DNA of 25,201 nucleotides from Chara braunii. Lineage: Eukaryota > Streptophyta > Charophyceae > Charales > Characeae. The DNA is taken from assembly GCA_003427395.1 (NCBI GenBank), contig BFEA01000048.1, positions 3,395,813-3,421,013 of the forward strand, written 5' to 3'. Position numbers and translations under genes: made by a program. The notes below the pieces were generated by a model. That model saw nothing but the letters and a program-made list of their open reading frames with translations, made no database searches and was not told where the DNA came from. Shown piece after piece: positions 8,092 to 17,459 of the stretch. How positions within the stretch are numbered: position 1 is the stretch's first letter; every line of letters starts with the position of its first letter.

Positions 8092-8553
8092 GAGATTTAT
8101 TTATTTTTATTTTCCTCTCCCTTCCATGGTTGTTACATTTTTTTCTTGATTAGGTTGCCGCTACTGTACCCTAACCCCCCGAACTCCGATTAAGGTTTTC
8201 TTAGGGTTTTTCTAGGGCTTAGGGTTCTCCTTACCCCCCTCCTCTCACGCCTCCTCCCGTCGGGCACCCTGGACCTGAACGAAACTTCTCCCCTCGACCG
8301 GCTTCACGCCACCCTCTCACGCGTGACCCGCAGGTCACGGAGCGCACCGACTCAAGACTACCCACTCCGCTCCTGCGGTCCCCTCCCTCTCACTGGTGGG
8401 CCTCTTTCTCCACACACAAGCCCATTTCTTTCCCCACCTCCTTCTCCACCTCCCGCCATGTCTACTCCCACTCATCCACTACACTTGCACTAGAGTACAT
8501 CCGAGGAGATCGTTGCGGCGCCAATTCAGCCAACAGCTCTCGGCCAGGCCCCT
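8092..8553. other. Non-coding leader of the gypsy element; telo-box-like motifs
   Basis: The plant telo-box-like AACCCTAA occurs in reverse around 8205-8230 (TTAGGGTTTTTCTAGGGCTTAGGG). It is followed by C-rich sequence up to the first gag-like frame. I see neither a clear 5' LTR nor a tRNA primer binding site here. Confidence 0.35.
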
Positions 8554-9305
8554 ATGGACCTTGAGACTGCCCTTGCGGCCCTCCTTGCACCAATGTTAGC
8601 GCGCCTTGATGCGCTTGGACCCATACAAACGCAACTCAATGCGCTCGTCCATGACATCAACCGCCTCAAGGGATATCCTCATCGTTCCCCCCACCGCTCT
8701 CACACTTCATTCCCAATCGGCTCCCAGTCTGGTTCCCCATGACTCCAGGCACGAGACGTCGTGGTTCCCCTTCCTCCGTGGGTCAGGCCCAACACTCCCC
8801 CTCCGCAGTGGTGAGTGTTGCTGCCGCTCAGACCATACCGTCTGTTACGGTACATCCATCGGCCCCCGTCGATCCCGCCACTTCAGCCACTGTCCTAGGT
8901 GTTGCCGCCCAAATAACGATATCTTGCCAGGCAATTTCATCTACTCATCCTGGTGTTGCTTCCCAACTATCCGCACCGGTGGCGAGACTACGGTTCAGAG
9001 TCCTCCCTCTTTCTCTTATCCCCTCACTCCCACCTAAGGGCTCCCTACAGTTCGTTGTTCTTCCCCCAACTACGGTACCCTTTCCGACTCCTCCACCTCC
9101 GATCCCACGCACCTAGCAAGTGGTTACCTTGCAGGACACCATGGCGCAAATACAGGCGAAGATACTCACCTTGAGACAACCTTACCCTTCACAGGCTGCT
9201 CACCCTTCATCTTCCCTCAGTACTCCTACTTCGGTCTTGCAGGCTCGTTTCCCTTTACCTGCTCCTCCGCCTCTACCTTCCTACCTAGCCACCTCCGACA
9301 CATAG
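8554..9305 (+). pseudogene. Gypsy A gag, N-terminal part
   Basis: Frame 8554-8742 starts MDLETALAALLAPMLARLDAL, giving a helical, coiled-coil-like start (about 60 residues). A shift at the ATGA around 8739 moves to a Pro/Ser/Thr-rich frame (8739-9305) broken only by a TAG at 9114-9116 and ended by TAG at 9303-9305, after which LYAQLIQYWDRV continues in frame. This fits the variable N-terminal half of a gypsy gag. Structural capsid function is inferred from position. Confidence 0.5.
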
Positions 9306-9309
9306 CTGT

Positions 9310-9800
9310 ATGCGCAATTGATTCAGTATTGGGACCGCGTACTAATGGCAAGTTTGTGCCTAGGGGGGACGCAACAAGCTTCACTATCTCACTAGTTAAA
9401 AAGGCTGAATGCACCTCGATGGTGCAATACTCACATCGCACTAGGATTGAGGACCTCTTTAAGACCTTGAAAGATCTTTCGAGGATAAGAACTTAGCTTG
9501 TCGTACCGAGTCCCTCATCTTTAACATTAGTGACCACAGGTGGAAGAGTGTATCGACAGTCAAGGCCACTATGGACGAGGTGCTGCAATGTCCAGAACAT
9601 GGACTGACCCCCACTCATATCTTGAACAATTTCGCGAGAGCTCTGCCAGATCCCCTCAAAACCCAGTTATATCCCGGTACTAAAGAAGAGGGGATGGCTT
9701 ATGAAAAGTTTAGCAAGATAGTTGCAGACCCTGCCGACTTCTTGCGAGAGGCAAACTATTGCCACTATTGGAAGGACCTGCTGGCCAGTAAGAGGTGAAA
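9310..9800 (+). pseudogene. Gypsy A gag, capsid-like core
   Basis: The clearest frame (9571-9798) reads MDEVLQCPEHGLTPTHILNNF and ARALPDPLKTQLYPG, then FLREANYCHYWKDLLASK. This resembles the retrotransposon-gag domain in helical content and placement. Upstream sequence in the same region is broken by several stops. The remnant would have formed the virus-like particle shell. Confidence 0.5.
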
Positions 9801-10231
9801 GAATATAACTATATCCGCCAGTATAGAGAAAAAGGATAATTTGTTGGTCACCTTCGAAGAACGAGGTATAGAGTTGTATCATATGACCAGACAAATTATG
9901 GTCTAGAGGAAGAGAACAATAGCCAAGTAGGTTGGTGAGGGGACTATGCAGCAGTTGCAGCCCGTGGGGGAGGGCGACAAGGTAGAGGCCGAGGACAAGT
10001 TCAGGTTGAGGACCCGTTGGCCAGAAGGGTGGTGGCGAAGGTAGTTACTACGTGGGAGGTAGGGGTTATGGTCCCTCACAAGGTGGTAGAGGTTCTCCCT
10101 TCATATAGGGGGTAGAGGTAGAGGTAGGAAGTCACGACCATACCCAACACACTCCGGGATAGCTGAAGGCAAACCTTGGGAGCACATGGGTATAGACGAG
10201 AAAGTGGGAAGAGCGTCGCAAGGTTGACCTG

Positions 10232-10270
10232 TGTTTTAAGTGTGGTGACCCCGACCACATCGTTCCCTTT
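10232..10270 (+). pseudogene. Gypsy A gag zinc knuckle, last Cys lost
   Basis: CFKCGDPDHIVPF follows the CX2CX4HX4C spacing exactly, but the final Cys is Phe (TTT for TGT or TGC). Basic residues (RRKVD) precede it. It identifies the nucleocapsid part of gag. Confidence 0.65.
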
Positions 10271-10574
10271 CGTCCCAAGTATAGGTACCCCAAAGGGAAC
10301 GACCAATTGAGGTTGCAGTTGCCTCTGTGGGGACTTCGGACATAGACAGGAAGATATAAGTGCGCGATGGACAGGCACCCTCTTGTCCGAAGATCCCGAT
10401 GGCAGAGACTGATGTAGGCCCCCACCTAGCTAGTTGTCCATAGGTTGCTTCTGTTAGGACCGCTCTAGGTGGATCCCTCACAAGCATTGGTGATGAGCTG
10501 ATTACTCGTCGCCGCACTTGGGCCGAAATGAAGAATAGTCGAAGGGGCAACTAATAATAGCAGATGTAGACGTA

Positions 10575-10909
10575 TGTAGAGAAAGGATAGGCGGATTGGT
10601 AGACAGTGGATCGCGTGCAGTTATATAAGCCGAAAAGGGTTGCAGAAGATGCACCTAGGAATGAAGATAAAGAAGTTGGACGAGCCGGCCATTAGTAAGT
10701 TGGCCGATAATAGCGAAATGATAGTGAGTGAATATGTTGAAGGGGTAAAGGCATACTTCCGGTTGGAGGTAGGGGGCAAGCTAGAGAAAGTTTTGCACTC
10801 CCTGACACTCTTAGTGAAGGATAACCTTCCTTCTGACATGATACTAGGCGCTGATTGGGGCAACACCACGTATGTTGACATTAAGATGGGCGAGCGCGAG
10901 TGTTGGTGA
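10575..10909 (+). pseudogene. Gypsy A aspartic protease
   Basis: GGLVDSGSRAVI (Asp-Ser-Gly at 10602-10610) is the catalytic motif. The rest of the domain continues in another frame from about 10628 (ISRKGLQKMHLG) to ILGADWGNTTYVDIKMGE, the typical ILG-x-D/x-W end of gypsy proteases. The frame change and a TAA at 10624-10632 separate the halves. It would cleave the gag-pol polyprotein. Confidence 0.65.
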
Positions 10910-11021
10910 GAAGAAGAAACTGCGTTTGTTTCATGCATCCGGGGTAGAGAGTAGGTTGTCCCTTTGCTGTATGAGTGTTCCCGTGTTCGCCAGACACGCG
11001 GTCAAGAATGACCTCGAATAA

Positions 11022-11636
11022 GTGTTTGTTGCCTATGTGAGACCGGTTAGTGAGGGTAAAAAGGAAGAAGTGCCCATACCACTCAATGTGCATATTCTGT
11101 TAGACGAGTTCGTTGTTGTGGGGGAGGCCCCAAGTGGAGTAGTGGAGAGGGGTACCAAGCACCGGATAGATATAGAACCCGGTAGCCGGATTCCCAAGGG
11201 CCCCAACTATTGGATGTCTCCCAAAGAGCTTGATGAGCTGCGCAAACAGTTAGATGAGCTAATAGAAAAAGGGTGGATCAAACCAAGTTCTTCGCCGTAT
11301 GGTGCACCGGTCTTGTTTGTGCCAAAGAAAGAAGGAGGTCTACGCATGTGCATAGACTATAGGGGACTCAATGAGCCAACAATAAAGAATACAGGGTTGT
11401 TGCCAGGAATTGGCGACCTTCTGGATGGTGTGCAGGGTTGCAAGTATTTCTTGAAGGTAGATTTGAACTCCGGCTACCATCAGATTGAGGTAGTGCCTAA
11501 GGATCGACACAAAACGGCCTTCGTAACTCATTACAACCACTATGAGTTTGTGGTCATGTCGTTTGGGTTGATTAACACCCCTGCTATCTTCTCGCGTTGT
11601 ATGAATGAACTCTTCCGTGAATGGTTAGACAAATTT
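11022..11636 (+). pseudogene. Gypsy A reverse transcriptase, fingers and palm (5' part)
   Basis: Contains HRIDIEPGSRIPKGPNYWMS, then WIKPSSSPYGAPVLFVPKKEG, LRMCIDYRGLNEPTIKN, KYFLKVDLNSGYHQIEV (motif A catalytic Asp) and KTAFVTHYNHYEFVVMSFGL with NTPAIFSRCMNE (motif B). This is the most intact stretch of the element, about 205 codons without a stop. It ends in DKF where a MITE is inserted, and the coding resumes at 11937 in VVVNLDD. Confidence 0.85.
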
Positions 11637-11932
11637 AGCTGAAATTTTGTTAAAACTCACATTTTTTTTTAAATTCACAAAAGTGGACTTCGTCAAAATT
11701 TCATTGCTCATCAGGTGAGAAAGTGGTTATCTCACTTTGTTCATCTGATGTACCTCAACGTAAAGTACCGTTAATATACATCCGATGGTCAGATCATCAG
11801 GATTCGCCACGACACCCGATGATCTAATCATCTGACGTAATGGGGACGAAAAAACACTAAAATATGTTGTTTTTTTATACACTCAATTTCGTGAATTAAA
11901 AAAAAAATGTCAGTTTTAACGAAATGTCAGTT
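11637..11932. mobile_element. MITE inserted in gypsy A RT
   Basis: About 35-bp imperfect terminal inverted repeats start A(G/A)CTGA(A/C)ATTT(T/C)GTTAAAACT and run into T9-10. ATTT at 11633-11636 and 11933-11936 is the likely 4-bp target duplication. Removing the element plus one ATTT rejoins the RT reading frame at DKF|VVVNLDD, which confirms the insertion limits. It has no coding capacity. Internal ATCATC and CATCTGATG motifs recur. Confidence 0.8.
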
Positions 11933-11936
11933 ATTT

Positions 11937-12680
11937 GTCGTTGTAAACTTGGATGATATTATGATTTTTAGTAAGTCGTTGGACGGACACGAACAACACC
12001 TGCGTCTAGTGCTAAGTAAGTTGCGCGACGCACAATTGAAATTGAACCCAAAGAAGTGTGAATGGGCCAAGCGTCATGTGTTGTATTTGGGACATGTATT
12101 GGATGGAGACTGAATCAAACCGGAAGACGCTAAGATAGCAACAATCAGAGATTGGCCTACACCGCGTACGTTGACGGAACTGCGACCGTTCTTTGGTCTG
12201 GCCAACTATTAGCGCAAGGTTATACGAAACTTTACTTTAATAGCAGCTCCATTGTACAGGTTGTTGAGGAAAGAAACAGTTTGGAAATGGGATAAGGATT
12301 GCACCTCAACCTTTAAGCGTCTGACAAAGTGTTTGATAGAGTATCCGATTCTGAAAATTGTTGATCCCTTCTTGCTGTTTATAGTGACCATTGACCCCAG
12401 TCAATACGAGATACGTGTTGTACTCTAGCAGAATGACGATAATGGGTACAAACCTGTTGAGTTTGTCTTGTAGACTGCCTAGTGAGAAAGTCGCTAGTTT
12501 CCACGTACGAGAGAGACCTGTATGCTCTTAGAGAAGCCTTTAATCATTGGCGGCATTACCTTCTAGGGCGACATTTCAAGGTGTATTCGGACCATGAGAC
12601 ACTTCCTTGGCCGAAGACCCAAGCCCGGATGACTCCTAAGTTGACGAGGTGGGATGGGTAGATAGATCAGTTCAAATTTG
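11937..12680 (+). pseudogene. Gypsy A RT catalytic motif, thumb and RNase H
   Basis: One frame with stops at 12111, 12211, 12427 and later. VVVNLDDIMIFSKS is motif C (Asp-Asp kept, Tyr changed to Asn). QLKLNPKKCEWAKRHVLYLGHVL is motif D/E (given as KLNPKKCEWAKR and YLGHVL). FFGLANY and APLYRLL belong to the connection, IDPSQYEIRVVL to the RNase H start, and HWRHYLLGRHFKVYSDHETL (about 12547-12606) to the RNase H core. Would degrade the RNA template. Confidence 0.75.
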
Positions 12681-13147
12681 AACTAAAGCCAGTAAAGGTG
12701 AAATATAATGTTGTCGTTGATGCGCTAAGTAGACGAGCTGATTTCTTCGGTGCCATTGTAACATATTTAGATGCAGGCGCCGAGTTACAAGAGAAGATTA
12801 GGTTCGCCTATGCTAGTGATCCTGTCTATAGTCAGTTAATTAACAAGGTGCACACGAGACCGCACAAAGTTCCTGACTATAGGGTGGCACAAGGACTGCT
12901 GTTTGAGAAGACGGACATGCATGACAGACTGCGCATACCGAACAGCGAGGACATTCGCAGTCTAATCCTAGTGGAATGTCGTGACAATGAGGGACACTTC
13001 GGCTACGTTTCTACGCGTGGACTGGAATGAAACATGATTGCATAGCTTATGTACAAGGTTGCAAAGTGTGTCAGAGGAACAAGAGTTTCATGCGGCCTCC
13101 CCTTGGTTTACTTAGACCGCTGCCTATACCGTCGGGTCCCGGAGTGT
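12681..13147 (+). repeat. Duplicated RNase H end and integrase zinc region, copy 1
   Basis: Same order as 13164-13655 with scattered differences: KYNVVVDALSRRADFF, DAGAELQEKIR, VPDYRVAQGLLFEKTD, then GHFG. About 25-30 bp between GHFG and TRGLE is missing relative to copy 2, which removes the second zinc-binding stretch start and shifts the frame. The join to copy 2 is a short A-run (13148-13163). Confidence 0.75.
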
Positions 13148-13159
13148 TTAAAAAAAAAC

Positions 13160-14134
13160 TTCGGACTAAAACCAGTAAAGGGGAAATATAACGTTGTCGC
13201 TGATGCGCTAAGTAGACGAGCTGATTTCTTCAGTGCCATTGTAACATATTTAGATGCAGGCGCTGAGTTACAAGAGAAGATTAGGTCCACCTATGCTAGT
13301 GATTCTGTCTATAGTCAGTTAATTAACAAGGTGCAGACGAGACCACACGAAGTTCCTGACTATAGGGTGGCACAAGGACTGCTGTTTGAGAAGACGGACA
13401 AGCACGACAGACTGTGCACACCGAACAGCAAGGAGATTCGCAGTATAATCCTAGTGGAATGTCACGACCCTGAGGGACACTTCGGTTGGAGGAAGATGTA
13501 TGCTAACCTCCTACGTTCCTACACGTGGACTGGAATGAAGCATGATTGCATAGCTTATGTACAAGGCTGCAAAGTGTGTCAGAGGAACAAGAGTTTCATG
13601 CAGCCTCCCCTTGGTTTACTTAGACCGCTGCCTATACTGTCGGGTCCCGGAGTGTCTATAGACTTTATGGACACTAAGGTTAGAAGTAGAAATGGGAAGA
13701 GTCAGGTTATGGTAATTGTGGGCAAATTTAGCAAGTTTGCTATTTTTGTGCCACTCCTTGCTGAAGCAAGAACATACTAAGTCATTTGAGAATTCTTCAA
13801 TCATTGGGTGAAAGACTACGGGCATCCCTTGACTATTGTAAGTGATAGGGATACACGATTCACAGGCGAGCACTGGCAACAGCTCATGAACGTCTATGGG
13901 TCGAAACTGACTATGTGTTCAGGTAGACACCCTGCCTACAACAATTTTGTGCATTTGGCTACAACTAGAACGCCCACTGAAGTGCATTTGGGTTGGCGCC
14001 CACGCAGGCCCGTTGACTGTCTGAACCCTGATCAAGTGCAAAGGCTTCCTCCAGGGACTAGAGAATTCGCTGTGCAATATGAGAAGGACTTGGGAAAAGT
14101 CAGGGAAATATCAGAAGAGCACGGCATCAGATGA
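13160..14134 (+). pseudogene. Gypsy A integrase (copy 2 of the zinc region and catalytic core)
   Basis: RNase H end (DALSRRADFF), then the zinc-binding HHCC module: GHFGWRKMYANLL, GMKHDCIAYV, CKVCQRNKS. The core follows: VSIDFMDTKVRSRNGKSQVMV (first Asp; given here as SIDFMD then GKSQVMVIV), two stops at 13778-13791, and IVSDRDTRFTGEHWQQL (second Asp). SGRHP then jumps straight to AYNNFVHLATTRTP, so about 50 residues holding the third acidic residue are deleted. Integration activity is therefore lost. The final stretch ends EEHGIR at TGA 14132-14134. Confidence 0.8.
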
Positions 14135-14629
14135 TAGAACAGGCAAATAAACACCGCAGACCTTCGCAGTTCGCTGTAGGGGATTTGGTCTGGGTAAAGT
14201 CTAAGGAGTTTCTCCCAGAGGAGAACATCTCGCAGAAGTTATTGCCTGCATATAGGGGACCGTGGCAGATACTCGACGTGATTGGCGATGTGGATGGTCC
14301 TTCCTACGTTGTCGAGATTCCTTCGCATTTGCACACTTAACCGGCGTTTCATGCCTCTAAGTTGCTCCCTTGTGTCAGCAATGAGCTATTTCCGTCTCGA
14401 AGATCTGTGATTCCTCCTGATATGGATGGCAAATATTACGTGGACCGCAGAGGATGTTTACAGATCTGGACGCAGAGGTAGGCCCCAGCGACAATATAAA
14501 GTTAGATTTGCTTATCAAGAGCCTTCGGGAGATCGCTGGTTTACTAGAGATGAGCTGGTGGAGACAGCACTGCACATAGTGTCTTGCTATGAGAGAGCTC
14601 GACGACGAATCAACATGGTTGATAGGTAA
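14131..14629 (+). pseudogene. Gypsy A integrase C-terminus and chromodomain-like tail
   Basis: After a frameshift at 14131, EQANKHRRPSQFAVGDLVWV is the GPF-type linker, RGPWQILDVIG follows, and PAFHASKLLPC is the motif that precedes chromodomains in chromoviruses. PPDMDGKYYVDR begins the chromodomain-like segment; its remainder continues in another frame (QYKVRFAYQEPSGDRWFTRDELVE). Chromodomains direct integration to marked chromatin. A shift and TAA 14338-14340 break it. Confidence 0.65.
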
Positions 14630-14675
14630 AAAACATAGCTTTCTCGGAGGACCTCGGAATTAGGCCGGCGAGAGT

Positions 14676-15105
14676 GAAAGGCATTCCACGATGCGGACCC
14701 GAAATTCGAATCTCAGGGTCAACAGTCCAGGCTAAAGGAGGCCGAGTCGAAAGGCATTCCACGATGTAGACCCCAAATTTGAAACTCAGGGTCAAGTCCC
14801 CAGGCTAAAGGAGGCCGAGTCGGCCAGTTTCAGAATGGTTAAGTCGGGTACCCGAGAAGTCAAGTCCAACAGGTACCCGGTCAACGGTCACATCCTGAAG
14901 TAAAAGTCACGTCTCATAGGCAAAAGTCGTGTCCCACAGGCAAGAGTCACATCTTGCAGTCGAAAGTCATATTCCACAGGCAAGGGTTACAACCAATAGG
15001 CAAAAGTCACGTCTCAAAGTAAAAGGGCGTATTCTACAGGCAAAGGTCATGTCTCATGCACAAAGAGTCGTATCCCACAGATGAAAAGTCGTGACTCACA
15101 GGCCC
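14676..15105 (+). repeat. Tandem repeats in the gypsy A 3' non-coding region
   Basis: A 73-bp unit beginning GAAAGGCATTCCACGATG occurs at 14676 and 14749, each ending in GGCTAAAGGAGGCCGAGTCG. From about 14895 to 15105 a degenerate ~22-bp unit (CAGGCAAAAGTCACGTCTCA-like) recurs at least eight times. Such short repeats are common in U3 regions of plant LTRs, where they can act as enhancers; that role is inference. Confidence 0.55.
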
Positions 15106-15245
15106 AAGCAGCAGCGCACCAAGGAAGATTCAGGGAGGTACCAGGCCTCGACATTCTGAGCAAACAGGCCGTGGGCATGTGGTACCGGATCCAAGTCAAG
15201 CCAAAGGAAGCAGAGGCTGGGACGAGTCCAGTCTCAGTCCAAATC

Positions 15246-15253
15246 TATATAAG
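15246..15253 (+). promoter_or_regulatory. Candidate TATA box of gypsy A LTR
   Basis: TATATAAG lies downstream of the tandem repeats and in the element's orientation, as expected between U3 enhancers and R. Prediction from the motif and its position only. Confidence 0.4.
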
Positions 15254-15455
15254 GACTGGCCAGCTACATTTCAGACAGATGGCTCATTTGTGAGAAGTGT
15301 GGAAGTGCTGCTGAGGCGCTTGTGCACTATCTGCGAGTGGCATGCGCGAGAGCCCTGGTGGACAGTGCTGTGCTGAGGGAGGAAGGCGGCCATAGCCACA
15401 TAGCTAGTAGTAGGAGATAGAGCTAAGAAGTAGCGGATGTATCCAGAGTCAGAAC

Positions 15456-15459
15456 TTCA

Positions 15460-15518
<59 letters not shown>

Positions 15519-15558
15519 GTCTCTTATACACATCTAGATGTGTATAAGAGACAGTTCA

Positions 15559-15620
<62 letters not shown>
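15456..15620. repeat. (GA)n microsatellite, artificially duplicated
   Basis: TTCAAGG followed by (AG)n occurs at 15456-15516 and again at 15555-15620, separated by a sequencing adapter. The true locus probably has one TTCAAGG(AG)n tract followed by CCTACGAGG. Confidence 0.8.
15517..15554. other. Nextera mate-pair junction adapter (artefact)
   Basis: The 38 bases are the 19-bp Tn5 mosaic end (15517-15535) followed directly by its reverse complement (15536-15554), which is the circularisation junction adapter of Nextera mate-pair libraries. It is not genomic. Confidence 0.95.
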
Positions 15621-15623
<3 letters not shown>

Positions 15624-16601
15624 ACGAGGAAGGATGCTGGATATGGGTTGCTTAGCTCTGTGCTGTTGAGCGCCTGGTGACTAGAACTCTTAAACTGCTT
15701 AATGTGATAATTTGCTGGAATTTCTGAGCTGCGCTGATCTGGACTTCGCTTCTCTGGACTCCTGTGTGTATTTCGTGTGAACTCTCAAAGTGTGTGTGCC
15801 GAGCAGTGAGGTTCAATGCATACATCTGACGAATACGGAGTAAGGATTCTGAAAGCATTGACTCGGAGCTGAAGGATTTTTTTTAATTTAATCTATTATT
15901 CTAATTGATTTTTTTTTTGGAATTCTATCGATAAGGACAAAATAAACCTTGGAAAACTTGGCTTTTTCTCCAAGGTTTTCCGATTTTTATTCGGCCGAAA
16001 TATTTACTCTTTTCAGAGCCTGTACTAAGAAGATTACCGAAAGGGCAGCAATGCAATTTTCGAAATTTATTTGGATTTTAGCAAAGCACTCTCAACATGC
16101 TTTATTCTCAACGCGTCTCCACTTCGGAATTTTCTTTTGTTTCCAAGTAAACTTCGTTTGCACTTCCTGGGTACGGGCAAAATAAGGTCTAAAATTGAGT
16201 TACCGGGCTCCAGAAAATAGTGATAGGTTTACGAAAAATGTTTTTAATAAAATAGGCACACGTTTTGGCACGTAGGCTCTCAAACGGATTTACTAAGAAC
16301 TAGCCAAAATTTCTGACGGCCGGCGGATATTTTCTGATCAAAGCTCGGATTTGGAATTTGTCTTTAGTGATATCTTTTTTGTCTCAAGCAGCTACATGGT
16401 TTATGAGCATCTGGATTTTGAAGCGGCTTTCCGAGGATTTCTCCCCGGAACACCGCTTCTGGGTTTTCACTCTGGACATAAGATTTTCCGAGTAGCTGTA
16501 GGAGAAGGTGAACTTAGCAGTGGCTGAGCTTGTGATTTTTTTCAAATTTTTTGGGTATTTAAGTTCCAGGATTTGCCTACCACTTACATCGGTGTTGCAC
16601 T
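15621..16601. other. Non-coding; no gene recognised
   Basis: The first ~240 bases may be the end of the gypsy A LTR (U5). The rest is AT-richer and contains no recognisable domain in any frame, RNA gene or repeat beyond T-runs near 15880-15920. Confidence 0.4.
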
Positions 16602-16651
16602 TCCCTCCTGACGAGGCTGGATTCTGGCTCCGGTCGAAACTGGTCGAGGGA
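16602..16651 (+). ncRNA. Hammerhead ribozyme, type I with minimal stem III
   Basis: Core CUGACGA (16608-16614), helix II of six pairs (16615-16620 with 16630-16635, including G-U wobbles) and a 9-nt loop, GAA (16636-16638), stem III of two pairs AC/GU (16639-16640, 16643-16644) with loop UG, cleavage C at 16645 (GUC), and helix I of six pairs (UCCCUC 16602-16607 with GAGGGA 16646-16651). Every core position fits the consensus. ACUGGU is self-complementary allowing G-U pairs, so two molecules could form a dimeric ribozyme, as known for PLE and retrozyme hammerheads. Confidence 0.8.
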
Positions 16652-17210
16652 CGCCAGACTTACTGCCGTCCATGCGGGCGGTGGTTCGGGCTATGGTGTT
16701 ACTCGTGTTTCCTATTTTCCATCTATCGATGAGTTTATTCCGAGATACACATGTTTGACACTCTGCTCCTTGCAGCGTGCTTGTCTTTTCTGCGCACGGT
16801 TGATTTCGGCTATCGCTGTTATCGTCTCTTCGCGTATCTTCCTCAGTCAACAAGAAACACACATGGCCCAGCTAGTCGGGGGGGCGGCATCAGTCTGGTG
16901 GCTTATCACCAGCAGGCAAAAGATCCAGTTTTTGACAGACATCCTCCCCCAAAACGCGGCCCTTGTGGCCAGGAAACGCCAATGTCGGACATTGGGGGGA
17001 GTGGTGGTCTAACCACACAAACATGGTGAACCTTGCATCTTCTACTATATTACATATCTAATATCTATACCGTTTGTTTGTATCATACTATCATGGATGG
17101 TTTGTGGATGGAATGAGAGAAAGAGTTTTGTTTTTTTTGAAAAACGCACACAGTGGACAATGTGATGAGTCCTTATCTGTCAGTGAAATCCATCGTGGTA
17201 TAGAGTCCAT
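16652..17210. other. Non-coding region between two hammerheads
   Basis: Short open frames lack recognisable domains. On the minus strand, TTTTGGGGGAGGA followed by TGTCTGTC near 16935-16955 resembles a polypurine tract followed by an LTR start. That reading is weak because no partner LTR is seen. A structured RNA candidate lies at 16944-17001. Confidence 0.35.
16944..17001 (+). ncRNA. Candidate three-way-junction RNA fold
   Basis: CTCCCCC (16944-16950) pairs with GGGGGGAG (16994-17001) around two hairpins, GGCC-CTTGT-GGCC and AATGT-CGG-ACATT. Prediction by eye. No known family is matched. Confidence 0.3.
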
Positions 17211-17265
17211 AGACTGTTGGGGTTCAACCTCCTGATGAGTAGGTGAAAGTCCAACAAAACAGTCT
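17211..17265 (+). ncRNA. Hammerhead ribozyme, type III, probably inactive
   Basis: Stem III AGACUGU (17211-17217) pairs with ACAGUCU (17259-17265). The cleavage position is U 17218. Helix I is a hairpin, GGGGU/ACCUC (17219-17223, 17227-17231) with loop UCA. Core CUGAUGA is 17232-17238. Helix II GUAGG/CCAAC (17239-17243, 17251-17255) has one A-A mismatch. The G of GAAA is A (17256), which should abolish or cripple cleavage. ATCGTG upstream (17193-17198) and CACGAT downstream (17268-17273) could extend stem III. Confidence 0.65.
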
Positions 17266-17317
17266 GGCACGATCAAACTCTTTTTCGTGGAGTTGTGTAT
17301 AGTGAACATGACAGCAC

Positions 17318-17459
17318 ATGCACACACACACACACACACACACAGACACATAACACACTCACACACACAGACACACACACAACTCACACACACAGACACA
17401 TACACACACTCACACAAACAGACACATACACACCCTCACACACACAGACATAGACACAA
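17318..17459. repeat. (CA)n microsatellite with CACAGACA interruptions
   Basis: CA dinucleotides broken by CAGACACA and CTCACA, in about 20-25 bp higher-order units. Confidence 0.9.

Larger units (their letters stand above)
8554..15860 (+). mobile_element. Degenerate Ty3/gypsy (chromovirus-like) LTR retrotransposon A
   Basis: Domain order gag, zinc knuckle, protease, RT, RNase H, integrase, chromodomain-like tail identifies Ty3/gypsy. Each domain is broken by stops or shifts. Downstream non-coding sequence with tandem repeats and a TATA box (15246-15253) looks like a 3' LTR, but no matching 5' copy is visible, so the LTR limits and the element end are approximate. It contains a nested MITE (11637-11932), an internal duplication (12681-13655) and a sequencing adapter (15517-15554). 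Confidence 0.8.

Noticed and set aside
11702-11730. CTGATGA on the minus strand within the MITE, hammerhead-like
   Set aside because: No helix II can form between it and the following GAAA (only a few bases), and no cleavage strand is present.
15827-15855. CTGACGA followed by CTGAAAGC, hammerhead-like
   Set aside because: Helix II does not pair and helix I and III strands are missing.
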